A DNA stretch of 7,461 nucleotides from the NCBI GenBank assembly GCA_013335275.1, contig JAAXVX010000069.1, forward strand, positions 1 through 7,461. The letters run 5' to 3'. This DNA is from Bacteroidales bacterium (lineage in GTDB: Bacteria > Bacteroidota > Bacteroidia > Bacteroidales > UBA932). Below, in pieces: positions 1-6,130 of the stretch. The notes under the pieces are model-generated. The model was not told the DNA's origin, did no database searches, and saw only the letters and a program-made list of their open reading frames with translations. The position numbers and the translations under genes are program-made. The first letter of the stretch is position 1, and each line of letters begins with the position of its first letter.

Positions 1-674
1 GCCTTGTTCTGCATGAGGTTTCGGATTTTCTTTTGCGCAACCTCTCTTGCCTCTTCGGGCGAAGAATGAAAAGGAGGGTTGCAGATGGTTACGTCCACAT
101 ACTCTCCTCCGAGAAGAATATCCTTGAAAAAGTTTGCCCTGTCCGGCTGAAGACGTATTTCGATTTTGCCTTTCACAAGAGGATTTTTTCGTACAATATT
201 CTTTGCCGATTCAACTGCAACAGGGTCAATATCGCTGCCAATGAAGGTCCATCCGTATTCCATGCAGCCAATAATGGGGTAGATGCAGTTTGCACCCACG
301 CCTATGTCAAGGCACTTAACTTCATTTCCATGAGCAGGAGCGCTGCCTTCGGATAGGAAGAAACTGTTTCTGGATTTGTTTCCGCTGTGCTTGTCATCTG
401 CAAGCAAATCTGCAATATGGTGGATATAGTCTGCACGGCCGGGAATAGGGGGGCAGAGGTAATTTTCCGGGATGTCCCAGAAAGCAATGCCATAGAAATG
501 TTTCAGGAGAGCTTTATTGAGCATCTTTACTGCTGCGGGATCGAAAAAATCTATTGTGCGATCGTCGTAGGCATTTGTAACAACATACTTGTTCAGCTCG
601 GGGGAACTCTTAATGAGTTCATCAAAATCGTACCTTCCGTGGTGCTTGTTTCTTGGGTGCAGTTCTCTTGTCAT
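1..674 (-). CDS. rlmF: 23S rRNA (adenine(1618)-N6)-methyltransferase RlmF, C-terminus cut off by the window edge
   Basis: RlmF uses S-adenosylmethionine to methylate N6 of A1618 in 23S rRNA, in the cytoplasm. The reading frame stays open from the ATG at 674 to the left edge, giving 224 residues. The family signature is clear along the whole length: LHPRNKHHGRYDF near residues 5-17, WDIPENYLCPPIPGRADYI at about 66-84, the SAM-binding LDIGVGANCIYP at 122-133, GSDIDP at 146-151, and the catalytic-type CNPPFHSS (an NPPF motif) at 198-205, followed by the family's RNLMQNK. E. coli RlmF is about 308 residues, so roughly the last quarter lies outside. The linker between IADLLA and LDIGVG (about residues 92-120) seems longer than in the E. 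coli protein. The start is chosen because LHPRN normally lies a few residues from the N-terminus. It begins 23 bp after the barrel gene and has no visible Shine-Dalgarno, so it may be co-transcribed with that gene. Confidence 0.95.
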   Translation of the reverse strand, partial: MTRELHPRNKHHGRYDFDELIKSSPELNKYVVTNAYDDRTIDFFDPAAVKMLNKALLKHFYGIAFWDIPENYLCPPIPGRADYIHHIADLLADDKHSGNKSRNSFFLSEGSAPAHGNEVKCLDIGVGANCIYPIIGCMEYGWTFIGSDIDPVAVESAKNIVRKNPLVKGKIEIRLQPDRANFFKDILLGGEYVDVTICNPPFHSSPEEAREVAQKKIRNLMQNK

Positions 675-697
675 ATTTTGTATTGGAATTTCAGTAA

Positions 698-1222
698 TCA
701 GAATTTATATCCGACTCTGAAATTCACCGCTGTCATATATTTATTGAGGAAACCAGAATAATCGATACTATCGAAAAGATGGTGCCCCTGATAATCAACC
801 CCAAGCTGGAGATACACGCTTTTTACCGGAGTAAGGTTATAGTCCACGCCAAAAGACGGAGAGTAAAGCACATTATATCCTTCGCTTATTTTGGAATTGA
901 GGCCGAATGTGTAGCCCACATTAAACTGGAAGAATGGGGAAACCTTGGTTTTTGTAAAGTTAACTTTAAAAATGGCATATAGCGGAATTATATACTTGTC
1001 GTAATTCCCATCGGTGATTCCGATTCCCGTTCCTGCGCCTATGTAGGCCAGAGGGTTTAGCCTGTAACCATATGTAAATGCAACATTGTATGAACTGCTT
1101 CGTATTTGTCCGAATCCAACCGAATATCCGGTTTGTACAGATTTTTCAATGCCTTCCTGAGGTTGTGCCGATGAGGCAAAAAAGAAAAAGAGCAAGAGGG
1201 CAGTAAGTAAAAGTTTTTTCAT
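698..1222 (-). CDS. Small outer-membrane beta-barrel protein of unknown function
   Basis: The 174-residue protein begins with a typical Sec signal peptide: MKKLLL, then a hydrophobic run, with likely signal peptidase I cleavage after SSA at residue 19. The rest is rich in glycine, tyrosine and phenylalanine in alternating polar/apolar stretches (for example YNVAFTYGYRL near 45-55, FFQFNVGYTFGL near 97-108, AVNFRVGYKF at the end). It finishes with a C-terminal phenylalanine, the usual recognition signal for BAM-dependent insertion. The size fits an eight-stranded barrel like the outer-membrane beta-barrel families common in Bacteroidota (OmpA-barrel or OmpW-like size class). The specific role cannot be read from sequence: pore, adhesin and structural protein are all possible. 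It lies 31 bp downstream of the second lipoprotein gene and 23 bp upstream of rlmF, all in one direction, so it may work with the two lipoproteins in the envelope. The localisation is confident, the function unknown. Confidence 0.82.
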   Translation of the reverse strand: MKKLLLTALLLFFFFASSAQPQEGIEKSVQTGYSVGFGQIRSSSYNVAFTYGYRLNPLAYIGAGTGIGITDGNYDKYIIPLYAIFKVNFTKTKVSPFFQFNVGYTFGLNSKISEGYNVLYSPSFGVDYNLTPVKSVYLQLGVDYQGHHLFDSIDYSGFLNKYMTAVNFRVGYKF

Positions 1223-1253
1223 TGTTATATTTTATTTCTTAATATTCATAGCG

Positions 1254-1874
1254 TTATCTCCATGGCTCCGAGTAATATGGGAGAACAGAGCCATAGTTGC
1301 ACAACTGAGACGAAATGCCAAGCCTCATTATCATTTGATCGTGAGCCGCCGACACCGTGCCGTGAAAGAGGCCCGAAGGGCAAACTGTACTTTCGTACTT
1401 CACGCCCGAAGATTCAAATGAAATCTTATTTGCTTGCAAATCTACAAGATTTCCGGTTCCCACGCTTCCTAAAACTGTACCCGCGACAACAATATCTCCT
1501 GTTTTAACTTTCACCTGAGCCACATGGTTGTATATTACATACCATAAAGAGTTTTTGCTTGCCCGTATCCGTATCCTGTAGTCTACATAGTTTGGATCGC
1601 TGTTATAGGCAACAGAATCGACAATTCCCACGCTTACGGATTTCACCTCGGCAAGTGCATCGCTAACAATATAACGGATGGCAGATCTTCTGACTCTGGT
1701 TGCGACTGTTTCTCCATACGGTTTAACATTGATGACTTTGCTCAGGTCCACTACAGACTGATTGAGCATCGGAGGATAGTATGGCTCGGGTTCTGCTGCC
1801 GGCTCTTCTGCTTTGCAGGAGGCGACCATAATAACTATCAAAACCGATAAAAACAGAAATACTAATTTTTTCAT
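1254..1874 (-). CDS. Lipoprotein with degenerate M23/LytM-like domain (second of a tandem pair)
   Basis: This 206-residue protein starts MKKLVFLF and has a clean lipobox, VASC, with the lipidated cysteine at residue 20. It is followed by a proline/glutamate-rich linker (KAEEPAAEPEPYYPP). Residues about 95-150 resemble the core of peptidase M23 (LytM/lysostaphin type): WYVIYNHV matches the family's YxHL strand, and VKTGDIVVAGTVLGSVG matches the usual VKxGqxVkaGxxiGxvG loop. Where active enzymes have HLHFQI, this protein has LVDLQA, so both histidines of the HxH motif are absent, and no HxxxD motif is seen upstream. It should therefore not be a metalloendopeptidase. The tail has Cys165 and Cys192, both conserved in the upstream paralogue. 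A start 45 bases further upstream (1919) is possible in frame, but it would overlap the preceding gene and spoil the signal peptide, so 1874 is used. The acidic residues after the cysteine are interrupted by alanine, so surface export is uncertain. Confidence 0.8.
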   Translation of the reverse strand: MKKLVFLFLSVLIVIMVASCKAEEPAAEPEPYYPPMLNQSVVDLSKVINVKPYGETVATRVRRSAIRYIVSDALAEVKSVSVGIVDSVAYNSDPNYVDYRIRIRASKNSLWYVIYNHVAQVKVKTGDIVVAGTVLGSVGTGNLVDLQANKISFESSGVKYESTVCPSGLFHGTVSAAHDQMIMRLGISSQLCNYGSVLPYYSEPWR

Positions 1875-1891
1875 AATGTTTATCTGTTTGT

Positions 1892-2509
1892 TTATGGAGT
1901 TACTATAGTTGCATTGCACAAAGTTAAATAATAACCGGGATAGCTCTGTGCCAGTCTTTCCCGAAGTATGTTATGACCATCAATAAATGACTGGTTAGCT
2001 ACCAACAAAGGACATACAGAAATATCTGCATTTCCGTGAACCATTTTGTTTATCTGAAGCTCTACCCTGTTTCCAACGCCCACTGTTCCCAGATTTGCTC
2101 CTGCAACAACCACATCGCCAACTTTAACCGCAGGGTTTTTAATGTGGTCGTAAATGATTGTCCAGGAAGAATTTGCTCTGTGTTTAATGGAAATGCTATA
2201 GTCCGGAACTGCCGGATTGGGGTTTAAAGTTACAGTACCGATTGTACCGCCGCAAACTGCTTTCAGGACAACATCGGGGGAGTTTGTGTAGTATTCTAAT
2301 GTGGGATTTTTTGTTTCCGGCAAATTGTTCCCAAAAGAAATCAAACCTGTTACGGTATTCAAATCGAGAGGCAAAACCGAGAGCACGGGGGGAGTCTCAT
2401 CTGTGCTTTCTGTCTCCCAAAATAAATCTGTCTGAAACTCATCATCTTTTTCGCAGGCAGGTGCAACAAAAAAGAGCAGAAATAAAATTATCAGCGATAA
2501 ATTTTTCAT
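1892..2509 (-). CDS. Surface-type lipoprotein with degenerate M23/LytM-like domain (first of a tandem pair)
   Basis: The 205-residue protein has a short lipoprotein signal (MKNLSLIILF...VAPAC, cysteine 19). EKDDE follows at +2 to +6, close to the lipoprotein export signal QKDDE defined in Capnocytophaga, so cell-surface display is likely. A threonine/glutamate/proline-rich linker extends to about residue 45. The segment at about 78-155 resembles a peptidase M23 core: VVLKAVCGGTIGTV, then SWTIIYDHI, then VKVGDVVVAGANLGTVG. The expected HLHFQI is RVELQI, so the HxH zinc motif is missing, as is an upstream HxxxD; only His122 of the YxH motif remains. A tail with Cys166 and Cys198 is shared with the next gene (CP...H...RL...LCN). 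The two genes are 17 bp apart and clearly arose by duplication. A non-enzymatic role, such as binding cell-wall fragments or regulating an amidase as EnvC and NlpD do in E. coli, is an inference. The M23 assignment rests on motif pattern only. Confidence 0.8.
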   Translation of the reverse strand: MKNLSLIILFLLFFVAPACEKDDEFQTDLFWETESTDETPPVLSVLPLDLNTVTGLISFGNNLPETKNPTLEYYTNSPDVVLKAVCGGTIGTVTLNPNPAVPDYSISIKHRANSSWTIIYDHIKNPAVKVGDVVVAGANLGTVGVGNRVELQINKMVHGNADISVCPLLVANQSFIDGHNILRERLAQSYPGYYLTLCNATIVTP

Positions 2510-2558
2510 AAAAACATTTTTAAATAAATATAAAAAATGAATTTATTGTCAGTTGCCT
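2510..2558. other. Short AT-rich gap between the YqaE-like gene and the first lipoprotein gene
   Basis: The 49 bp between the stop at 2559 and the start at 2509 are very AT-rich. On the minus strand they contain TATATTTA, one base off the Bacteroidota -7 box TAnnTTTG, about 15 bases before the lipoprotein start. I see no TTTG at the required distance upstream and no hairpin that could end transcription of the YqaE-like gene. Read-through from that gene and a weak local promoter are both possible. Confidence 0.35.
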
Positions 2559-2714
2559 TTACCGGCTCCTGTTCACAATTACAAGTGCTGCAATCACTCC
2601 GGGAACCCATCCGCACAATGTGAGCAAAAAGACAATCAGAACAGAACCGCATCCATAATCAACCACTGCCAGCGGCGGAAAAAGAATGCAAATCAATACT
2701 CTTAAAAGTGACAT
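2559..2714 (-). CDS. YqaE/Pmp3 family small membrane protein
   Basis: This is a 51-residue membrane peptide of the UPF0057 (YqaE/Pmp3) family. The hallmark pattern is intact: MSLLRVLICILFPPLAVVDYG, with the conserved FPPLAV of the first hydrophobic hairpin half, then a second membrane span ending LLTLCGWVPGVIAALVIV, where the family has LLTLxGyxPGxIHA. A short basic tail, NRSR, follows. Two transmembrane segments occupy about residues 3-18 and 24-47. Yeast Pmp3 affects membrane potential and salt tolerance, and bacterial members are often stress-induced; the molecular activity is not known. The ATG at 2714 gives the normal family length. An in-frame upstream ATG at 2777 would begin inside the terminator hairpin of the preceding operon and is rejected. 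A Bacteroidota -7 box lies 24 bases upstream, so it probably has its own promoter. Confidence 0.9.
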   Translation of the reverse strand: MSLLRVLICILFPPLAVVDYGCGSVLIVFLLTLCGWVPGVIAALVIVNRSR

Positions 2715-2737
2715 AATCCTGAATTGTAGATTTGTAT

Positions 2738-2745
2738 CAAATATA
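2738..2745 (-). promoter_or_regulatory. Candidate -7 promoter box for the YqaE-like gene
   Basis: The minus strand reads TATATTTG here, a full match to the Bacteroidota primary-sigma -7 consensus TAnnTTTG. It lies 23 bases before the ATG at 2714, which would give a leader of roughly 15-20 bases. The position expected for the -33 TTTG (19-21 bases upstream) holds GGTG-like sequence from the terminator arm, so the upstream half is poor. The site is supported by the -7 match and by its position directly after a terminator. Confidence 0.5.
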
Positions 2746-2757
2746 CAATTTTTAATC

Positions 2758-2796
2758 AAAAAAACACCCACTGCCAATTTAAGGTCAGTGGGTGTT
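2758..2796 (-). terminator. Strong intrinsic terminator closing the panC-to-kinase operon
   Basis: The inverted repeat AACACCCACTG (2763-2773) and CAGTGGGTGTT (2786-2796) forms a perfect 11-bp stem around a 12-base loop; CC and GG inside the loop can extend the pairing with a bulge. On the minus strand the stem is followed directly by a run of seven T (2764-2758, partly shared with the stem base). The orientation fits termination after the histidine kinase, which stops at 2841, 44 bp upstream. On the plus strand no T-tract follows, so it is not bidirectional. Confidence 0.85.
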
Positions 2797-2840
2797 GTGG
2801 AGCGAGGGTTAGTAACTGGGTGTAAATATAGAAATAATTT

Positions 2841-4763
2841 TTATAATGGATGTGTAAAACAGAACTTTGCGCCTCCGGTGTAGTCCGGATCAATCCATAT
2901 TTCTCCTCCGAAGCGTGTTATTATCTGCTTTGAAATTGCAAGACCGAGCCCTGCTCCCTGTTTGTAGTCGTCTAGCTTTTCAAATCGTTCAAATAAGCGG
3001 AAACGCTTTTCTTGCGGAATTCCGGTCCCTGTATCGGCAATTGTGAACAGAATTCTGTTTTTGTCGCGCTCAACTTTGTATTCCATTACGATACTCCCCT
3101 CATCGGTAAACTTATTTGCGTTTGTGATGAGGTTTATCATAACCTGAGAGAGACGGTGCACGTCTGTATTTATCTCTATATCTTCCTGGTCGAATAAATA
3201 AATATACTCTATGCCTTTTTTCTTTAAATGCAGGGTTGTGTTCTGCATACTTTCTATTATCTCTTTTATCCGGACCTTCTTATAAACGAAATTCATCTTT
3301 CCGGTATCCATTCTGGATATGTCAATGATGTCAGTTATGAGGGTGAGCAGCATATCTGAATTCTGGTTTATAACATCTGCAAATTTTTCTTTTTCGGCTG
3401 ATGTACAGTTTTCGTCGCTCATAAGCTGGGAAAAACCTACAATTGCATTTAGAGGTGTCCGGATTTCGTGGCTCATGTTTGCAAGAAATGCCGACTTTAA
3501 TTTATCGGACTCCTCGGCTCTCTCTTTTGCCAGGATAAGCTCATTCTCATTTTTCTCAAGATGCCTTCTCAGGCGGCGGTTCCTGCTGTACAAAAGGGCA
3601 AAGGAGACCATGAATATTATAATTATAAACGAACCTAACGAAAGGTAGAGAAGAACCATTTTGTACTTGTGGATTTGAGGATCCTCGCTGTCTGTAAATA
3701 TTGAGTTTGCGGGAAACTGATCGGATCTCACTCCCAGTGCATTTGTTTTCCTCCGGTCGAAATTGTAAATCCCCTCGCTTTGGATAAATTTAATAGCTCC
3801 TTTGTCTCCCCGGTAGTGTCTGGAAATCTGACGGACAATAGCTTCGGCATTTGCTCCGTACTGAGGAACAAAACCTCCTATGGCAACACTCCCTATTCCT
3901 GAGCCGGTGAGAGAAAAAACAGGCAAATCCGGAGTATTTGTAAACAGTTCATTAAGAGAATTTCTTAAAAAATACTGACCCTCGTTGTTTACCCTCCATG
4001 TTCCAATTAATACTACAGAGTTGACAGGAAGTCCTTCAATTTCCGACCGGGCTTGTTGAGAAGTGATTTTTCTCCCGTCAAGGGATATGTAATTAAGTTC
4101 CGGAAACTTCTCCATCTCTTTTCTCATCAGGGCCTTAAGAGATGTTCCGCCATATGTATTGTCGGTGAGCAGAACAATGTTCTTTACATTCGGATAGAAA
4201 TTTTTTATCAGCTTTAAGTTTGTCTCAACATCATAAATATTAATAAACCCGCCGCTTGTGAACATTTTTTGCGCTTTGGCAACCATGTCTATTGACATTG
4301 GCCTCCATTCCGGATCCGAGATTGTATTTGGCAGGTCTATTCCGTTTTCGCTGGCAAATGCACAAAACAGGGGAATATCCCTGAATTGGTTTATAGCTGC
4401 CGAATCTATGTTTGTAAGGTTAAGAAAGGACGACCAGGCCTCTTGCCCAAGCAGTATAATTGCCCTTATTTTCCTGTTGTGATACTTCTGGAGCAGAGTT
4501 GCTACCTGTCCGGACCATGTATGTGCTTCGGTATAGAAATTTTTGCATCCCAAATCTTCGACCAGCACTTCTGACCGGTCATTCTCCTTGATAAGACCTT
4601 CCTGAAAGTCAGTGATGAAATCGGACATTCTTTTGGTGTCCGGATTGTATGAGGCAATTACCAGGTAGGCATCGCCCCTGCTTTCGGGCAAATTCTGAGA
4701 TGTTGCACTTTTTGGAGAAAAAAGAGAGAGTGCAAGCAACAGGGTGGTTAGTATTCGGACCAT
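2841..4763 (-). CDS. Membrane sensor histidine kinase with periplasmic ABC-substrate-binding-like sensor domain
   Basis: The 640-residue protein has a signal peptide (about 1-22), a periplasmic domain of about 345 residues, one transmembrane helix near 368-392, a charged coiled-coil linker (about 395-425) and a complete kinase core. The periplasmic part resembles the ABC_sub_bind (PF04392) type, with alternating beta/alpha segments such as AIILLGQEAW and NIVLLTDNTYGG. It ends with GIYNFDRRKTNALGV...FPANS, the pattern often found before the membrane helix in such sensors. The HisKA H-box is FLANMSHEIRTPLNAIVGFS with phospho-acceptor His432. The HATPase part has the N-box NLITNANKF (about 544-552), the G1 box DTGTGIP (577-583), the F-box RLFERFEKLD and the G2 box GAGLGLAI (603-610). 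All catalytic motifs look intact. There is no receiver or output domain, and no response-regulator gene in the window, so its partner is elsewhere. The ligand is unknown. It starts 8 bp after the UPF0104 gene and is followed by an intrinsic terminator. Confidence 0.93.
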   Translation of the reverse strand: MVRILTTLLLALSLFSPKSATSQNLPESRGDAYLVIASYNPDTKRMSDFITDFQEGLIKENDRSEVLVEDLGCKNFYTEAHTWSGQVATLLQKYHNRKIRAIILLGQEAWSSFLNLTNIDSAAINQFRDIPLFCAFASENGIDLPNTISDPEWRPMSIDMVAKAQKMFTSGGFINIYDVETNLKLIKNFYPNVKNIVLLTDNTYGGTSLKALMRKEMEKFPELNYISLDGRKITSQQARSEIEGLPVNSVVLIGTWRVNNEGQYFLRNSLNELFTNTPDLPVFSLTGSGIGSVAIGGFVPQYGANAEAIVRQISRHYRGDKGAIKFIQSEGIYNFDRRKTNALGVRSDQFPANSIFTDSEDPQIHKYKMVLLYLSLGSFIIIIFMVSFALLYSRNRRLRRHLEKNENELILAKERAEESDKLKSAFLANMSHEIRTPLNAIVGFSQLMSDENCTSAEKEKFADVINQNSDMLLTLITDIIDISRMDTGKMNFVYKKVRIKEIIESMQNTTLHLKKKGIEYIYLFDQEDIEINTDVHRLSQVMINLITNANKFTDEGSIVMEYKVERDKNRILFTIADTGTGIPQEKRFRLFERFEKLDDYKQGAGLGLAISKQIITRFGGEIWIDPDYTGGAKFCFTHPL

Positions 4764-4771
4764 ATCTTTGT

Positions 4772-5776
4772 TTATAAACTCTTTCGTTTGCTTAAAGTAA
4801 AGCTAATAAGCGATATGGCTCCGCATAAAAGCATTGTGAGTGCCTGGGATTCGTGTGAGATTGTCGCAAATATAACTCCTGTTGTTTGAGAGATACCATA
4901 AACCGAGGCGAGAGCCAGCGATATAATTAAATGGTACGCTCCAATTCCTCCCTGAACCGGTATTACCCAGCCAAAACTCCCCACCATCATAAGAAAAAGA
5001 GCATCCGAAGCACCAAGCCCCTGATTAATTGAGGGGAAGGCCATAATGGATGTGTAGCTCATGAGCCAGTAACATACCCAAAGCAGTATAGTGTAGGTTA
5101 TGAAAAGCCACTTTTGGGGCATCCTGAATCCTGATAGAAGTCCTTTCAGGACCCCCTTTACTATGTTTGTAATTTTCCTCAGGATAGGGTGACTCTGCCT
5201 GTATTTGTATATGATGTAAAGAAAAATCAGAGAAGCAGCAAAAGCGGAAGCTGCAATAATTATGAGCCCGGTAGAAAGGCGGGACTCCATTGTTGCAATT
5301 ATCTCTTTATTAATGAACCCTCCAAAACTATCCCAGAAAAAAATCAGAACAGAGATGAATACAACCCCCAGCGACAGCATGTCTATGCTCCTTTCGAGCA
5401 CCACGGTTCCGGCTACCGATTCAAACGGCAATCCTGTTTTACGGGTAATAACTCCGCAGCGGGCAAGTTCTCCTGCGCGTGGTACAGCAAAGTTTGTAAG
5501 ATAACCAATGTTTATCCCGTCCCAGGAGTCTCTTCTTGTTATTTTCTTCCCAAGGGGAATCATTATGAGCCTCCAGCGCAGGGCACGAATTAAAAATGCA
5601 ACAACGCTTATTGCCATTGACAAACCTATCCATCTAAAATCGGCCTCTTTAAGTCCTGTAACAAAATCCGCCCACTTAACACCCTTGAACGAGAACCAAA
5701 GCAATAGCCCGGCCAGGCCAAGAAGCAGGATATATTTCACTGCAGAATAGACTCTCTTGAGAGGTCCTTTTTCCAT
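4772..5776 (-). CDS. Lysylphosphatidylglycerol synthase transmembrane family (UPF0104) protein
   Basis: The 334-residue integral inner-membrane protein matches the flippase-like transmembrane family PF03706 (UPF0104; the membrane half of MprF/AglD). Family landmarks are NFAVPRAGELAR at 95-106, VVLERSIDM at 125-133 and PVQGGIGAYH at 273-282, followed by a final hydrophobic pair around 297-326. Hydrophobic spans are visible near 14-30, 49-66, 133-150, 169-190, 222-246, 257-290 and 297-326. It lacks the soluble C-terminal aminoacyl-transfer domain of MprF, so it should not itself aminoacylate lipids; lipid or lipid-linked substrate flipping is an inference from the family. Its ATG overlaps the panD stop by one base (TAATG), which suggests translational coupling. 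The kinase gene follows 8 bp later. The protein has no known part in pantothenate synthesis. Confidence 0.9.
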   Translation of the reverse strand: MEKGPLKRVYSAVKYILLLGLAGLLLWFSFKGVKWADFVTGLKEADFRWIGLSMAISVVAFLIRALRWRLIMIPLGKKITRRDSWDGINIGYLTNFAVPRAGELARCGVITRKTGLPFESVAGTVVLERSIDMLSLGVVFISVLIFFWDSFGGFINKEIIATMESRLSTGLIIIAASAFAASLIFLYIIYKYRQSHPILRKITNIVKGVLKGLLSGFRMPQKWLFITYTILLWVCYWLMSYTSIMAFPSINQGLGASDALFLMMVGSFGWVIPVQGGIGAYHLIISLALASVYGISQTTGVIFATISHESQALTMLLCGAISLISFTLSKRKSL

Positions 5777-6129
5777 TAGACAACAAGCTTGTTTGTATCG
5801 GAATCCGGGAAGATTACCGAGGGTTTAAAACCAAGGGCTTCATCGGGGGTCATTTGGGCATAAGACATAACGATAATTAAATCGCCAACAGAGAACTTGT
5901 GTGCGGCGGCTCCGTTTATCCCAATTTTGCCGCTGCCGCGCTCTCCTTTAATAACATAGGTTTCAATACGCTCGCCGTTGTTTATGTTTACCACGGCAAC
6001 CTTTTCATTTGAGAACAGGCCTGCAGCATCCGCAAGATCTTCATCTATGGTTATGCTGCCGATATAGTTCAGGTTTGCTTCGGTAACTCGGGCTCTGTGT
6101 ATTTTTGATTTTAATATTTGAAGAAGCAT
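5776..6129 (-). CDS. panD: Aspartate 1-decarboxylase, pyruvoyl-dependent proenzyme
   Basis: PanD decarboxylates L-aspartate to beta-alanine in the cytoplasm, giving the second substrate for PanC. The 117-residue proenzyme is of normal length. The self-cleavage site is Gly24-Ser25 within NYIGSITID, which yields a small beta chain and an alpha chain with an N-terminal pyruvoyl group. Known active-site residues are at their classical positions: Lys9 in [11 protein letters not shown], Arg54, Tyr58 and Asn72 in the INGAAAH motif. It begins one base after the panC stop and ends in a one-base overlap with the membrane protein gene, so it is firmly inside an operon. PanD proteins of this type are processed with or without the acetyltransferase-like PanZ/PanM, which is mainly a gammaproteobacterial partner; nothing like it is seen here. 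Confidence 0.97.
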   Translation of the reverse strand: MLLQILKSKIHRARVTEANLNYIGSITIDEDLADAAGLFSNEKVAVVNINNGERIETYVIKGERGSGKIGINGAAAHKFSVGDLIIVMSYAQMTPDEALGFKPSVIFPDSDTNKLVV

Positions 6130-6130
6130 C

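Noticed and set aside
33..356. Plus-strand open frame of about 107 codons
   Set aside because: It is antisense to rlmF, whose family motifs run through the same bases; the plus-strand product resembles nothing.
302..493. Minus-strand open frame of 63 codons
   Set aside because: It is an out-of-frame shadow inside rlmF.
1875..1919. 15-residue N-terminal extension of the second lipoprotein
   Set aside because: It overlaps the end of the first lipoprotein gene and puts a polar stretch in front of a normal MKKLVFLF lipoprotein signal.
2524..2531. TATATTTA as promoter of the first lipoprotein gene
   Set aside because: It matches seven of eight -7 positions in a very AT-rich stretch where such matches are expected by chance, and no TTTG lies 19-21 bases upstream.
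2715..2777. 21-residue extension of the YqaE-like protein
   Set aside because: It would start within the terminator loop of the preceding operon and exceeds the conserved family length.
2797..2840. Possible small RNA or tRNA fragment between the kinase stop and the terminator
   Set aside because: No cloverleaf, T-loop or other stable fold could be drawn; it reads as an ordinary 3' untranslated stretch.
5189..5593. Plus-strand open frame of 134 codons
   Set aside because: It is antisense to the UPF0104 gene, with polar, low-complexity content and no motif.
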